Assembly (NCBI RefSeq): GCF_002157835.1
Contig: NZ_CP020809.1
Span: 930,001-994,000, forward strand
Direction of reading: 5' to 3'
DNA: 64,000 nucleotides
From: Mycobacterium dioxanotrophicus
Lineage (GTDB): Bacteria > Actinomycetota > Actinomycetes > Mycobacteriales > Mycobacteriaceae
Made by a program: the position numbers and the translations under genes. Of the stretch, positions 9,026 to 17,576 are shown piece by piece; position 1 is the stretch's first letter, and each line of letters begins with the position of its first letter. Below the pieces are notes generated by a model, which worked only from the letters and a program-made list of their open reading frames with translations, searched no databases and had not been told where the DNA came from.

Positions 9026-9852
9026 AATTTGTTGGTGAATCCGGCGTCGACGGGGAAGGTGACCCCGGTGACGTAGCGGGCGGCGTCGGAGACCAGATAT
9101 GCGATGGCAGCGCTGATGTCCTCGGGTTCCAGCAGCGAGACCGGCATCGGGTTCTGCAAATGGGGCCCGCCGTCGGGGTAGTTCTCCAGGAACGCCGTCA
9201 TCGCGGGATTCACCGCCATCATGGTGTTGACTGCGGTGGGATGCACGGTGTTGACCCGGATGCTGTGTGGGGCAAGCGCATTGGCCAGGGTGCGCATGAG
9301 GCCGACGATGCCGTGCTTGGATGCGGCGTATCCGAGGCCGCCGCCCTGCAGTCCGCCGAAGCCGCGCAGCCCGGCCGTCGAGCTGGTGAACACGATGGAT
9401 CCGCCGCGCCCGCCCGCGATGAGATGGCCGATGGCGGCCTTGGCGGTGTGGAACGACCCGACCAGGTTCACGTCGAGGACGTCGGTCCACATCTGCAGGT
9501 CTTCCTCGATGCTCAGCTCGCGAAAGGCCATGGCGGCGATACCCGCGTTGGCGCACACGATGTCGAGCCGGCCGAATTGGTCGACTCCGGCATCGAGCGC
9601 CGCCTTGAGTGCGGGGAAGTCCCGGACGTCGGCCACCGTGCCGATCATCTTGCCGCCGTTGGCCTCGACGAGTGCGACGGTCTCGTCGAGCTCGTCGCGG
9701 CCTGCCATCGGGTAGCCGTTGGACGCGATGTCGGCACAGATGTCCACGCCGATGATGGCGGCGCCGTCGGCGGCAAGCCGCAGCGCATGGCTGCGGCCCT
9801 GACCGCGGGCCACGCCGGTGATGAACGCGACCTTTCCGTCCAAAGAACCCAT
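9022..9852 (-). CDS. mycofactocin-type SDR oxidoreductase (second)
   Basis: 276-residue SDR with cofactor loop TGVARGQGRSHA, the family insertion VDICADIASNGYPMAGRDEL, NAGI near residue 108 and YAASKHG as the active-site Tyr-Lys segment. It is clearly paralogous to its downstream neighbour, so the pair may act on successive alcohols or enantiomers. ATG at 9852 is preferred because of GAGG six bases upstream; an extended open frame further upstream runs through the operator region and is not coding. First gene of a unit transcribed away from a TetR gene. Confidence 0.88.
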   Translation of the reverse strand: MGSLDGKVAFITGVARGQGRSHALRLAADGAAIIGVDICADIASNGYPMAGRDELDETVALVEANGGKMIGTVADVRDFPALKAALDAGVDQFGRLDIVCANAGIAAMAFRELSIEEDLQMWTDVLDVNLVGSFHTAKAAIGHLIAGGRGGSIVFTSSTAGLRGFGGLQGGGLGYAASKHGIVGLMRTLANALAPHSIRVNTVHPTAVNTMMAVNPAMTAFLENYPDGGPHLQNPMPVSLLEPEDISAAIAYLVSDAARYVTGVTFPVDAGFTNKL

Positions 9853-9875
9853 GTATCCTCGCTTCGTCGCGGTGA

Positions 9876-9911
9876 GTAACCTCGTTACATCGAGTACGGT
9901 AACTGGGTTAC
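9876..9911. promoter_or_regulatory. tandem palindromic operators, GTAAC-N3-GTTAC twice
   Basis: GTAACctcGTTAC at 9876-9888 and GTAACtggGTTAC at 9899-9911 are two perfect 5-3-5 palindromes 23 bp apart centre to centre, and the pair is itself symmetric (GAGTAACC at 9874-9881, GGTTACTC at 9906-9913). They lie in the 82-bp gap between the divergent SDR and TetR genes, and the second overlaps a TACGGT -10-like hexamer at 9895-9900. This is the likely binding site of the adjacent TetR protein, controlling both directions. Confidence 0.72.
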
Positions 9912-9934
9912 TCGCAGACGGCAAGGGGGTGCAC

Positions 9935-10507
9935 ATGGCTACTGACCGGATCCTCGACATCGTCGTCGAGCTGCTCGAAACCGACGGCTACGACGCAGTG
10001 CAACTGCGCGAGGTCGCCAGGCGGGCACGGACGTCACTGGCCACCATCTACAAGCACTACGCCAACCGCGACGAGTTGATCCTGGCCGCGCTCGACGCCT
10101 GGATGACGGAGAATCGGTACTCCCCGCTGGCCGGCCAGACCCGCGCCGCAGGCGAATCCCTCTACAGCGGGCTGATGCGCATGCTGCGCACCATCTTTGA
10201 GCCGTGGGAGAAGCACCCGGCCATGCTCATGGCCTACTCCCGGGCTCGCTCGGCCCCGGGTGGTGAGCGCCTCGTTCGCCGCGGACTCGATGCCGTCGTG
10301 CCTGCCGGGATGGAGATCCTCGCCGACGTCGACGAGGCGTTCATCGCCGATCTGGACAGCATCCTGTCCAGCCTGGTGTTCGGCCTCACCGGACGGTTCG
10401 CGGCGGGCGAGATCGCCATCACCGACATCCTGCCGAGCCTGGAACGCACGGTACGGTGGCTGACCGCGGGCTACGAGGCGTCGCGCGTCACAGCGCCGCG
10501 TCGATGA
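9935..10507 (+). CDS. TetR-family transcriptional regulator
   Basis: 190 residues. The N-terminal HTH (about 22-48; LREVARRARTSLATIYKHYANRDEL) is a textbook TetR domain; the C-terminal ligand domain is not assigned. ATG at 9935 is chosen for the AAGGGGG ribosome site at 9923-9929. A GTG at 9929 is in frame but sits inside that site. Divergent from the SDR-SDR-CMD unit over tandem palindromes, so it probably represses that unit and itself. The 3' end overlaps the convergent hydrolase gene by 20 bases. Confidence 0.9.
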   Translation: MATDRILDIVVELLETDGYDAVQLREVARRARTSLATIYKHYANRDELILAALDAWMTENRYSPLAGQTRAAGESLYSGLMRMLRTIFEPWEKHPAMLMAYSRARSAPGGERLVRRGLDAVVPAGMEILADVDEAFIADLDSILSSLVFGLTGRFAAGEIAITDILPSLERTVRWLTAGYEASRVTAPRR

Positions 10508-11252
10508 AGTTCACCACCGTGCCCGCCACCTCTCGGTGTACCGACTCGTTGATCAGATCGTGGCGGGCATCCGGAAACTCCTTGAGCTGCAAGGCTTCTA
10601 CCTGATCGGCATACGAGCGCACACCGGCGACGGGGGCGATCGGATCCGCCGAACCGTGCAGGGCCAGCGTCGGCACGGCAAGTCGAGGCAGCTCGGTGCC
10701 GAACCGGTCCCACGCCTTGTCGAGTTCACGGGCCAGGGGTGCCCCGTCGGCGTCGACGAAGGCCAGCGGATCGTTCTCCAACGCGTCGAGATAGAACGGG
10801 TCAGACGACAGCCAGCCGGGGTCGAGCTCGAATGCACTGTCGGAGTTCAGCTCCGGAATCGGGGTCAGCGGCGCACCGGAGACGACGCCCACCCGGTAGC
10901 GGTCGGGCTGGCCGAGCAGCCGGAACAACGTGACCACCGATCCGAACGAATGGCCTTGTGCCACCAGGGGTAAGCCAGGATGCGCGGCCTCGGCAAGCTC
11001 GGTGAGCGACTCGGCGAGCGCCGAACTCTCGTCGACCGATCCGAAATCGCCGCGCGTACCTGGCGTCAGCCCGTGGCCGAACTGATCGACCGCCCACAGG
11101 TCGATCCCGGCGGCGTTCAACGCGAAGCCGTACCGGTGATATAACGCGGTGTGTTCCCCGAAGCCGTGCAGGAAGATGACGGCCGCGCGCGGTTCTGTCG
11201 CGGCCCAGTGCCGGTAGTAGGCGCGTCCGCGACCATGCTCGATGAAAGGCAT
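10488..11252 (-). CDS. alpha/beta hydrolase (monoacylglycerol lipase-like)
   Basis: 254 residues. HGFGEHTALY near 29-38 is the oxyanion-hole region, QGHSFGS gives nucleophile Ser102, GSADPI gives Asp203 and ARHDL gives His231, so the triad is complete. The HGFGEH...Y pattern and serine-aminopeptidase (Hydrolase_4) layout suggest a lysophospholipase or monoacylglycerol lipase. The start at 11252 (MPFIEHGRG) is where family similarity begins; an upstream extension of the frame is low-complexity Arg-rich sequence typical of non-coding frames. It stands between TetR and LysR genes with no clear operon partner. Confidence 0.87.
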   Translation of the reverse strand: MPFIEHGRGRAYYRHWAATEPRAAVIFLHGFGEHTALYHRYGFALNAAGIDLWAVDQFGHGLTPGTRGDFGSVDESSALAESLTELAEAAHPGLPLVAQGHSFGSVVTLFRLLGQPDRYRVGVVSGAPLTPIPELNSDSAFELDPGWLSSDPFYLDALENDPLAFVDADGAPLARELDKAWDRFGTELPRLAVPTLALHGSADPIAPVAGVRSYADQVEALQLKEFPDARHDLINESVHREVAGTVVNFIDAAL

Positions 11253-11296
11253 GCCACTACTGCACCAACATCCACCGCGGCCCGCAAGCGTTCGAA

Positions 11297-12220
11297 TCAC
11301 CCTGTCGGGTAAGCATTGCCGCCGAGCAGTACGTCGCGTTGCTCTTCCATCCGGTCGCGGATGGCATCGACGACGGCAGCCACGACCGGCCTGCGCAGCG
11401 TCTCGGCCCGGGCCACCAGCCAGTAGCTCAACTGCGCCGAGACGGCATCGGGCAGCACCCGCACCAAATCGTCGTGCCGGTCGGCCATGAAGCACGGGAG
11501 CAGGCCCAGGCCTGCCGCGGCCCGGGTTGCCTCCACGTGGACGAAGACGTTGGTGGAGGTCACCGATTCCCGCATGGCGGGGACGGATGCGGTCGCGACA
11601 TCGAGATCGTCCACCTGCAGCATCGAATCGATGAAGTACACCAGCGGATGGGCGGCCAGCTCGTCGACCGACTCGGGTGTGCCGTGTTCGGCGAGATAGT
11701 CGCGGGAGGCGTAGAGCCCGAGCCGGTAGTCACCGAGCCGGATCGCCTCGGCCCGGCGCACCTGCGGTGCTCCGACGACGATCTCGATGTCCAGACTCGA
11801 CCGCTGCAGCGATGCGCGGCGCGTGGTAGCGACGATCTCGACGGTGACGCGCGGGTGCCGACGTTGGACGTGCGCGGCGGCAGGCGCCGCGATGTAGGCG
11901 CTGAAACCGTCGGTCGCCGAGACGCGCACCACGCCCTCGAGCTGCCGCATCCCGGTGGCACTGACCGAGCGGACCGCCGATTCCACGGTCTCGGCCGCGG
12001 CGAGCGCGTCGCGCCCCAGGTCGGTGAGTTCCCAGCCGCTGCCGGCGCGGGTCAGCACCCGGCCACCGATGGCCCGCTCGAGCGCGGCGATGCGCCGCGA
12101 GATCGTGGTGTGGTTGATGCCGAGCTCGTCGGCCGCCGCGGTGTAACGGCCCGACCGCCCCACGGCCAGCAGCACCAGCAGATCATCGGCGCTGGGTGGC
12201 CGGGCTGCCCTGTCGCTCAC
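11297..12220 (-). CDS. LysR-family regulator of the ketone-body genes
   Basis: 307 residues. The N-terminal HTH (about 20-45; RYTAAADELGINHTTISRRI) and a C-terminal LysR substrate-binding domain are visible. I place the start at GTG 12220, which puts the palindrome 12222-12237 just upstream instead of inside the gene and gives the usual LysR length; an ATG at 12280 is the alternative. It is divergent from the MHS transporter, 3-hydroxybutyrate dehydrogenase and acetoacetyl-CoA synthetase genes and is their probable activator, with 3-hydroxybutyrate or acetoacetate as a plausible co-inducer (inferred). Confidence 0.87.
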   Translation of the reverse strand: MSDRAARPPSADDLLVLLAVGRSGRYTAAADELGINHTTISRRIAALERAIGGRVLTRAGSGWELTDLGRDALAAAETVESAVRSVSATGMRQLEGVVRVSATDGFSAYIAAPAAAHVQRRHPRVTVEIVATTRRASLQRSSLDIEIVVGAPQVRRAEAIRLGDYRLGLYASRDYLAEHGTPESVDELAAHPLVYFIDSMLQVDDLDVATASVPAMRESVTSTNVFVHVEATRAAAGLGLLPCFMADRHDDLVRVLPDAVSAQLSYWLVARAETLRRPVVAAVVDAIRDRMEEQRDVLLGGNAYPTG

Positions 12221-12221
12221 A

Positions 12222-12237
12222 TCTGCATTTTTGCAGA
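12222..12237. promoter_or_regulatory. LysR operator candidate, TCTGCA-N4-TGCAGA
   Basis: A perfect 6-4-6 inverted repeat (TCTGCAttttTGCAGA) fits the T-N11-A LysR half-site geometry. A second CTGCAGAT half lies at 12244-12251 and ACCTGCAT follows near 12272. All are in the intergenic space between the LysR GTG and the transporter ATG at 12353, consistent with an activator binding site plus an activation half-site. Confidence 0.6.
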
Positions 12238-12352
12238 GACAAGCTGCAGATCTGGTCATTGCGGCCGAACATACCTGCATGAATACTCACCGGAAGCTGT
12301 AAGACCCGTCACACTGGGTAAAGGTAATGATCCACGTCATGAGGAGTCGCCG

Positions 12353-13681
12353 ATGAGCGCGCCCATTCCCGCTGGACTGCGACGCGTCGTCGTCGCATCG
12401 ATGGCAGGCACGGTGGTGGAGTGGTATGAGTTCTTCCTCTACGGGACCGCGGCCACGCTCGTCTTCAACAAGGTGTTCTTCGCTCAGGGCGGCAATGACC
12501 TCGACGCCATCCTGGCCGCGTTCGTCACCTATGCCGTCGGCTTCATCGCCCGCCCGCTGGGCGGCGTCGTGTTCGGGCACTACGGCGACAAATACGGCCG
12601 CAAGAAGCTGCTGCAGTTCAGCCTGCTGCTCGTGGGTGTGTCGACCTTCCTGATGGGCTGCCTGCCCACGTTCGGTCAGATCGGTTATCTCGCCCCGACC
12701 CTGCTGGTGGTCCTGCGGTTCCTGCAGGGCTTCGCCGTCGGCGGGGAATGGGGCGGCGCGGTGCTGCTGGTCGCCGAGCACAGCCCCAACCGCACCCGCG
12801 GATTCTGGGCCAGCTGGCCGCAGGCCGGCGTGCCGGTCGGCAACATCCTGGCCACCGTCGTGCTGCTGGTGCTCTACGGCGGGCTGTCCCACGCGGACTT
12901 CCTGTCGTGGGGGTGGCGCGTGGCGTTCTGGCTGTCGGCCGTCGTGGTGCTGATCGGCTACTACATCCGCACCAAGGTCTCCGACGCCCCGATCTTCCTT
13001 GCGGCGCAACAGGAAGCCGAACAGATCAAGGAGAGCTCGTTCAGCGCCATCGAGGTGCTCAAGCGGTACCCGCGCGGGGTGCTGACCGCGATGGGGCTGC
13101 GCTTCGGCGAGAACATCATGTACTACCTGGTGGTCACCTTCTCCATCACTTATCTCAAGGAACAGGTGCACTCCGACACCAGCGACATCCTGTGGTGGCT
13201 GCTCATCGCCCACACGGCCCATCTGGTGGCGATCCCGACGGTCGGTCGGCTCTCGGACCGGTACGGGCGGCGGCCCGTGTACTTCATCGGGGCCGTGGCG
13301 GCGGTGTTCTGGGGCTTTGTCGCCTACCCCATGATGGACACCGGCAAGTATCTGCCGATCGTCGCGGCGGTGACGCTCGGGTTGGTGATCCACGCCTTCA
13401 TGTACGCACCGCAACCGGCGATCATGGCCGAGATGTTCCCGACCCGGATGCGTTATTCCGGTGTGTCCCTTGGTTATCAGGTGACTGCCATTGTGGCCGG
13501 GTCGTTGGCGCCCATCATCGCGGTGTGGTTGCTGCGCCAATACGACTCCTGGGTGCCGATTGCCGGGTACCTGGCCGGGGCCGCGCTCATCACCCTGGTC
13601 TCGGTGGTGTTCGCTCGGGAGACCAAGGGAATCGACCTGGTCGACATCGACGCAGCCGACGCGGAAAGGGCGCTGACATGA
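12353..13681 (+). CDS. MHS-family MFS transporter (probable 3-hydroxybutyrate/ketone-body importer)
   Basis: 442-residue major facilitator protein with 12 predicted helices. EWYEFFLYG near residue 22 and the loop 2-3 motif GDKYGRKK are features of the metabolite:H+ symporter branch (ShiA, KgtP, ProP). A GAGGAG ribosome site at 12341-12346 supports ATG 12353. Its TGA overlaps the next ATG (ATGA). Because the next two genes convert 3-hydroxybutyrate to acetoacetyl-CoA, I infer that it imports 3-hydroxybutyrate or acetoacetate. Confidence 0.9.
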   Translation: MSAPIPAGLRRVVVASMAGTVVEWYEFFLYGTAATLVFNKVFFAQGGNDLDAILAAFVTYAVGFIARPLGGVVFGHYGDKYGRKKLLQFSLLLVGVSTFLMGCLPTFGQIGYLAPTLLVVLRFLQGFAVGGEWGGAVLLVAEHSPNRTRGFWASWPQAGVPVGNILATVVLLVLYGGLSHADFLSWGWRVAFWLSAVVVLIGYYIRTKVSDAPIFLAAQQEAEQIKESSFSAIEVLKRYPRGVLTAMGLRFGENIMYYLVVTFSITYLKEQVHSDTSDILWWLLIAHTAHLVAIPTVGRLSDRYGRRPVYFIGAVAAVFWGFVAYPMMDTGKYLPIVAAVTLGLVIHAFMYAPQPAIMAEMFPTRMRYSGVSLGYQVTAIVAGSLAPIIAVWLLRQYDSWVPIAGYLAGAALITLVSVVFARETKGIDLVDIDAADAERALT

Positions 13682-14424
13682 GCGATCTGAAGGGGCGCAC
13701 GGCGCTGGTCACCGGCGCCGCGAGCGGGATCGGTGCGGCGTGCGTGCATGCGCTCGCCGCACGCGGTGCGACCGTGACGGTCGCCGACATCGACGCCGCG
13801 GGAGCCTCCGCCGTGGCGGCCAAGGTCGGCGGGAAGTCCTGGGCGGTTGATCTTCTCAACGTAAGGGCGCTCGAAGGCCTGCGGCTGGACTGCGACATTC
13901 TGGTCAACAACGCCGGGATCCAGAGCATCAACCCGATCGACGCGTTTCCGCCGGAGAAGTTCCGGATGCTGCTCGCCTTGATGGTCGAGGCGCCGTTTCT
14001 GCTCATCCGGGCTGCGTTGCCGCACATGTACGCCGGCGGATTCGGCCGGATCATCAACATCTCGTCGGTGCACGGGCTGCGCGCGTCGGAATTCAAGGCC
14101 GGGTACGTCACGGCCAAGCACGCGTTGGAGGGGCTGTCGAAGGTGACCGCGCTGGAAGGTGGTCCACACGGCGTCACCAGCAACTGCGTCAACCCCGGCT
14201 ATGTGCGGACGCCGCTGGTGGCCAAGCAGATCGCCGATCAGGCCCGCATCCACGGCATTCCCGAGGACGAGGTGGTAGCCAAGGTGCTGCTGAAGGAGAG
14301 TGCCATCAAGCAGCTGACGGAGCCCGAAGAGGTTGCCTCGTTGGTAGGTTGGCTCGCATCACCGGACGCCAGGATGGTGACCGGGGCGTCGTACACGATG
14401 GATGGTGGATGGACCGCACGATGA
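13678..14424 (+). CDS. 3-hydroxybutyrate dehydrogenase (SDR)
   Basis: 248 residues; oxidises (R)-3-hydroxybutyrate to acetoacetate with NAD. The cofactor loop TGAASGIG is at 12-19, NNAGIQ at 77-82, catalytic Ser at 129/130 (NISSVHG), and Tyr143/Lys147 in YVTAKHA. VHGLRAS and the QLTEPEEVA segment near the C-terminus are typical of the BDH family. It overlaps the transporter gene by four bases and the synthetase gene by four bases, so the three are co-translated. Confidence 0.88.
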   Translation: MSDLKGRTALVTGAASGIGAACVHALAARGATVTVADIDAAGASAVAAKVGGKSWAVDLLNVRALEGLRLDCDILVNNAGIQSINPIDAFPPEKFRMLLALMVEAPFLLIRAALPHMYAGGFGRIINISSVHGLRASEFKAGYVTAKHALEGLSKVTALEGGPHGVTSNCVNPGYVRTPLVAKQIADQARIHGIPEDEVVAKVLLKESAIKQLTEPEEVASLVGWLASPDARMVTGASYTMDGGWTAR

Positions 14425-16355
14425 GTACCCCGCCCCAGTGGGAGCCGACGCAGGCCGACATCGACAACGCGCAAGTCACGGACTTCGCCCGGTTCGTGGC
14501 GGCGCGGGCACGGCGCGAACTGGCCGACTACCACGATCTGTGGCAGTGGTCGGTCGATGACCCTGCCGAATTCTGGGGTGCCCTGTGGGACTACTTCGAC
14601 CTCGGTGAGCGGCCGGCCGAGGTGCTCGCTGGCGAGACGATGCCGGGGGCGCGCTGGTTCCCGGGCGCACGGCTGAACTACGTCGACCAGATTCAGCGCA
14701 ACGCCCGCACCGACCGGCCCGCGATCCTGACGGTCGCCGAGGGTGGCGCCGTCACCGAGTTGGCCTGGTCCGAATTGCTCGCGCGCACAGCGACCTTCGC
14801 GGAAACCCTACGCTCGCTGGGGGTGCGGCCGGGGGATCGCGTGGTCGGCTACCTGCCGAACATCGCCGAGGCCATCATCGCGTTCCTCGCCACCGCGAGC
14901 ATCGGGGGGATCTGGAGCGCATGCGGGCAGGACTACACCGCGAAGGCCGCGCTGGACCGGCTCGGTCAGCTGGAGCCGACGGTGCTCGTGACCGCGGACG
15001 GCTACCGCTTCGCCGGTAAGGAGCACGACAAAAGCGAGGACATCGCCACGCTGCGCGCCGGGTTGCCGACGCTCAAGGCGGCTGTGCTGGTGTCGCGGCT
15101 CGGCTCGGCCCGCAGCGAGTGGGTGGACTGGGAGTCGGCGAGCGCACCCGGCGACGCCGAACTGGTCACCACCGCCGTCGATTTCGACCATCCGCTGTGG
15201 ATCCTGTATTCGTCGGGAACCACCGGACTGCCCAAGGGCATCGTGCACGGCCATGGCGGCGTGCTCGTCGAGCACCTCAAAGCCGTTGCCCTGCAGAGTG
15301 ACATCGGTCGCGACGACACGTTCTTCTGGTACACCAGCCCCAGCTGGATGATGTGGAACTTCCAGGTGGCAGGCCTGCTGGTGGGCGCAACCATCGTCTG
15401 CTACGCCGGCAGCCCCACCTACCCGCAGGCCGATGCGCTGTGGAGCATCGCGGCCACGATCGGTGCCACGGTGCTCGGTACCAGCCCCGGCTACGTGTTG
15501 GCGTGCGCGAAAGCCGGTGCGGTACCGCGCAAGCAGCACGACCTGTCGGCGCTGCGCAGTGTCGGCATCACGGGATCGTCCTTGCCGCCGTCCTCGGCAC
15601 TGTGGTTGCGGGACAACGTCGGCGAGCGGGTTCAGGTGAATTCGATCAGCGGCGGCACCGATGTGGTGTCGGCGTTCATCGGCGGGGTCCCGACCGTGCC
15701 GGTGTGGCCGGGGGAGCTCTCCGCGCCGTTCCTCGGGGTGGCGCTCGATGCCCGGGACGAAGCAGGCAATCCCGTGCGCGGCGAGGTGGGCGAGTTGGTG
15801 ATCACCAAGCCGATGCCGTCCATGCCGATCCGCTTCTGGAACGATGCCGACGGATCCCGTTACCGGGACGCCTATTTCGAGATGTTTCCCGGGGTGTGGC
15901 GGCACGGCGACTGGATCACCATCACCGACCACGGCAGCATCGTCGTGCACGGCCGCTCCGACTCGACCCTGAACCGGCACGGTATCCGGATGGGCAGTGC
16001 CGACATCTACCAGGCGGTCGAGCGGCTGCCGGAGATCGTCGAGTCTCTCGTGATCGGCGCCGAGCAACCCGACGGCGGCTACTGGATGCCGTTGTTCGTC
16101 GTGCTGGCCGACGGGATCGAGCTCACCGACGACCTGCGCGACCGCATCAAGCAGACCATCCGCACCGAGGTGTCCCCGCGTCACGTGCCCGACGAGATCA
16201 TCGTCGCGCCAGGCGTTCCGCATACCCGGACCGGCAAGAAGCTCGAGGTGCCGATCAAAAAGCTGTTCCAAGGCGCCGACCCGGCCAAGGTGGTCGAGCG
16301 CAGCGCCGTGGACAACCCGGATCTGCTGGATTGGTATGCGGCTATCAAGCGATAG
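14421..16355 (+). CDS. acetoacetyl-CoA synthetase
   Basis: 644 residues, the usual length for acetoacetate-CoA ligase (EC 6.2.1.16). An N-terminal ACS-type cap domain (WQWSVDDPAEFW) precedes the AMP-binding core; the P-loop YSSGTTGLPKG lies near residue 263, and the C-terminal catalytic lysine is in RTGKKLEVPIK. It activates acetoacetate for thiolysis to acetyl-CoA. ATG 14421 overlaps the SDR stop; an in-frame ATG at 14409 is the only nearby alternative. Last gene of the ketone-body unit; a bidirectional hairpin follows directly. Confidence 0.92.
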   Translation: MSTPPQWEPTQADIDNAQVTDFARFVAARARRELADYHDLWQWSVDDPAEFWGALWDYFDLGERPAEVLAGETMPGARWFPGARLNYVDQIQRNARTDRPAILTVAEGGAVTELAWSELLARTATFAETLRSLGVRPGDRVVGYLPNIAEAIIAFLATASIGGIWSACGQDYTAKAALDRLGQLEPTVLVTADGYRFAGKEHDKSEDIATLRAGLPTLKAAVLVSRLGSARSEWVDWESASAPGDAELVTTAVDFDHPLWILYSSGTTGLPKGIVHGHGGVLVEHLKAVALQSDIGRDDTFFWYTSPSWMMWNFQVAGLLVGATIVCYAGSPTYPQADALWSIAATIGATVLGTSPGYVLACAKAGAVPRKQHDLSALRSVGITGSSLPPSSALWLRDNVGERVQVNSISGGTDVVSAFIGGVPTVPVWPGELSAPFLGVALDARDEAGNPVRGEVGELVITKPMPSMPIRFWNDADGSRYRDAYFEMFPGVWRHGDWITITDHGSIVVHGRSDSTLNRHGIRMGSADIYQAVERLPEIVESLVIGAEQPDGGYWMPLFVVLADGIELTDDLRDRIKQTIRTEVSPRHVPDEIIVAPGVPHTRTGKKLEVPIKKLFQGADPAKVVERSAVDNPDLLDWYAAIKR

Positions 16356-16358
16356 ACC

Positions 16359-16421
16359 CGCCGAGACTACGGGTTTTGCCGCGAAATCACTGATTTCCCG
16401 TCAAAAAGCGTAGTTTCGGCG
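16359..16421. terminator. bidirectional hairpin between the synthetase gene and aspB
   Basis: CGCCGAGACTACGGGTTTTG at 16359-16378 pairs with CAAAAAGCGTAGTTTCGGCG at 16402-16421, about 17 of 20 positions, around a 23-base loop. It follows the synthetase stop by 3 bases, and its right arm contains the last codons of the convergent aspB gene. The T-run/A-run inside the arms suits termination from both sides. Confidence 0.65.
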
Positions 16422-17567
16422 CAGGTTCAGCTCGATCCGGTGCAGGGCTTCCTCGATGTCGCTCGTCGGCCCCGCGAACGACAGCCGGACGTATGAACCG
16501 CCCCGGACCGTGTCGAAGTCGACCCCGGGAGCGATGGCAACACCGGTGTTGGCCAACAGCTTCGAGCAGAAGGACAGTGAGTCGTCGGTGCGGTCGCTGA
16601 CATCGGCGTACACGTAGAACGCGCCATCGGTCGGAGCCAGCCGGTCGATCCCGATATCGCTCAACCCGTCGAGCAGCAGCCTGCGATTGTCCGCGTAGTG
16701 CGCCAGCAGCCCGTCGGCCTCGGCCAGCGACTCCGGGGTGAACGCGGCCACCGCGGCATGCTGGGCCAGCGCGGGCGGGCAGATGGTGAAGTTGCCGGTG
16801 AGGCAGTCCACCACGCGGCGCAGCTCCTCCGGCACCAGCAGCCAGCCGAGCCGCCAGCCCGTCATCGCGAAGTACTTCGAAAAGCTGTTGACCACCACGG
16901 CATCTCGCGACGTCTCCCATGCGCAACTGGTCGCGGGCGCACCCTCGTACACCAGGCCGTGATAGACCTCGTCGCTGACCAGCCGCACGCCCGACGCCTC
17001 GCACCACGAAGCGATCGCGGCCAGCTCGTCGGGCGGGATCACGGTTCCGGTCGGGTTCGCCGGGCTCGCGACGATCACGCCGGCCACTGGCGGATCCAAC
17101 TCTTCGAGCATGGCGAGCGTGGGTTGGAAACGGGTCTGCGGGCCGCACGGGATCTCGACGACTTCGCAGCCCAGCGCCGTGAGGATGTTGCGGTAACACG
17201 GGTAGCCGGGGCTGGCGATCGCCACCCGGTCGCCGACGTCGAAACACGCCAGGAAGGTCAGCAGGAATCCGCCGGACGATCCGGTCGTGAGCACGACGTC
17301 GTCGACGCCGACCTCGATGCCGTACTTGCGGTACGACGCGGCGATCTGGGCGCGCAGTTCGGGGATGCCCAGCGCGACGGTGTAGCCGAGCTGGTTGCCG
17401 TGGATCGCCGCGACGGCAGCCTCGCGCACCGCGGTCGGCGGCCCGGCGCTGGGCTGGCCTGCCGACAGATTCACCAGGTCACCGTGGGTACGCTGACGTT
17501 CAGCGGCGGCCAGCCACACATCCATCACATGGAACGGTGGGATACCTGCGCGCAATGAGACGTCCAT
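16401..17567 (-). CDS. aspB: PLP-dependent aminotransferase AspB-like
   Basis: 388 residues, class I/II fold. The PLP lysine is Lys231 in NSFSKYFAMTGWRLGW; SPANPTG (168-174) and SDEVYHG (198-204) bind the cofactor. The sequence reads as the counterpart of M. tuberculosis Rv3565 (annotated aspB, 388 residues), which in that genome follows fadE33. Here a lyase gene and a betaine-importer unit lie between it and fadE33. Amino-donor specificity is unproven. It starts 9 bases after the stop of the upstream lyase gene, so the two may be cotranscribed. Confidence 0.87.
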   Translation of the reverse strand: MDVSLRAGIPPFHVMDVWLAAAERQRTHGDLVNLSAGQPSAGPPTAVREAAVAAIHGNQLGYTVALGIPELRAQIAASYRKYGIEVGVDDVVLTTGSSGGFLLTFLACFDVGDRVAIASPGYPCYRNILTALGCEVVEIPCGPQTRFQPTLAMLEELDPPVAGVIVASPANPTGTVIPPDELAAIASWCEASGVRLVSDEVYHGLVYEGAPATSCAWETSRDAVVVNSFSKYFAMTGWRLGWLLVPEELRRVVDCLTGNFTICPPALAQHAAVAAFTPESLAEADGLLAHYADNRRLLLDGLSDIGIDRLAPTDGAFYVYADVSDRTDDSLSFCSKLLANTGVAIAPGVDFDTVRGGSYVRLSFAGPTSDIEEALHRIELNLRRNYAF

Positions 17568-17576
17568 CTCGCCAGG

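Noticed and set aside
12287..13540. A 417-codon minus-strand frame opposite the MHS transporter
   Set aside because: Shadow frame; the plus strand has transporter motifs and coupled downstream genes.
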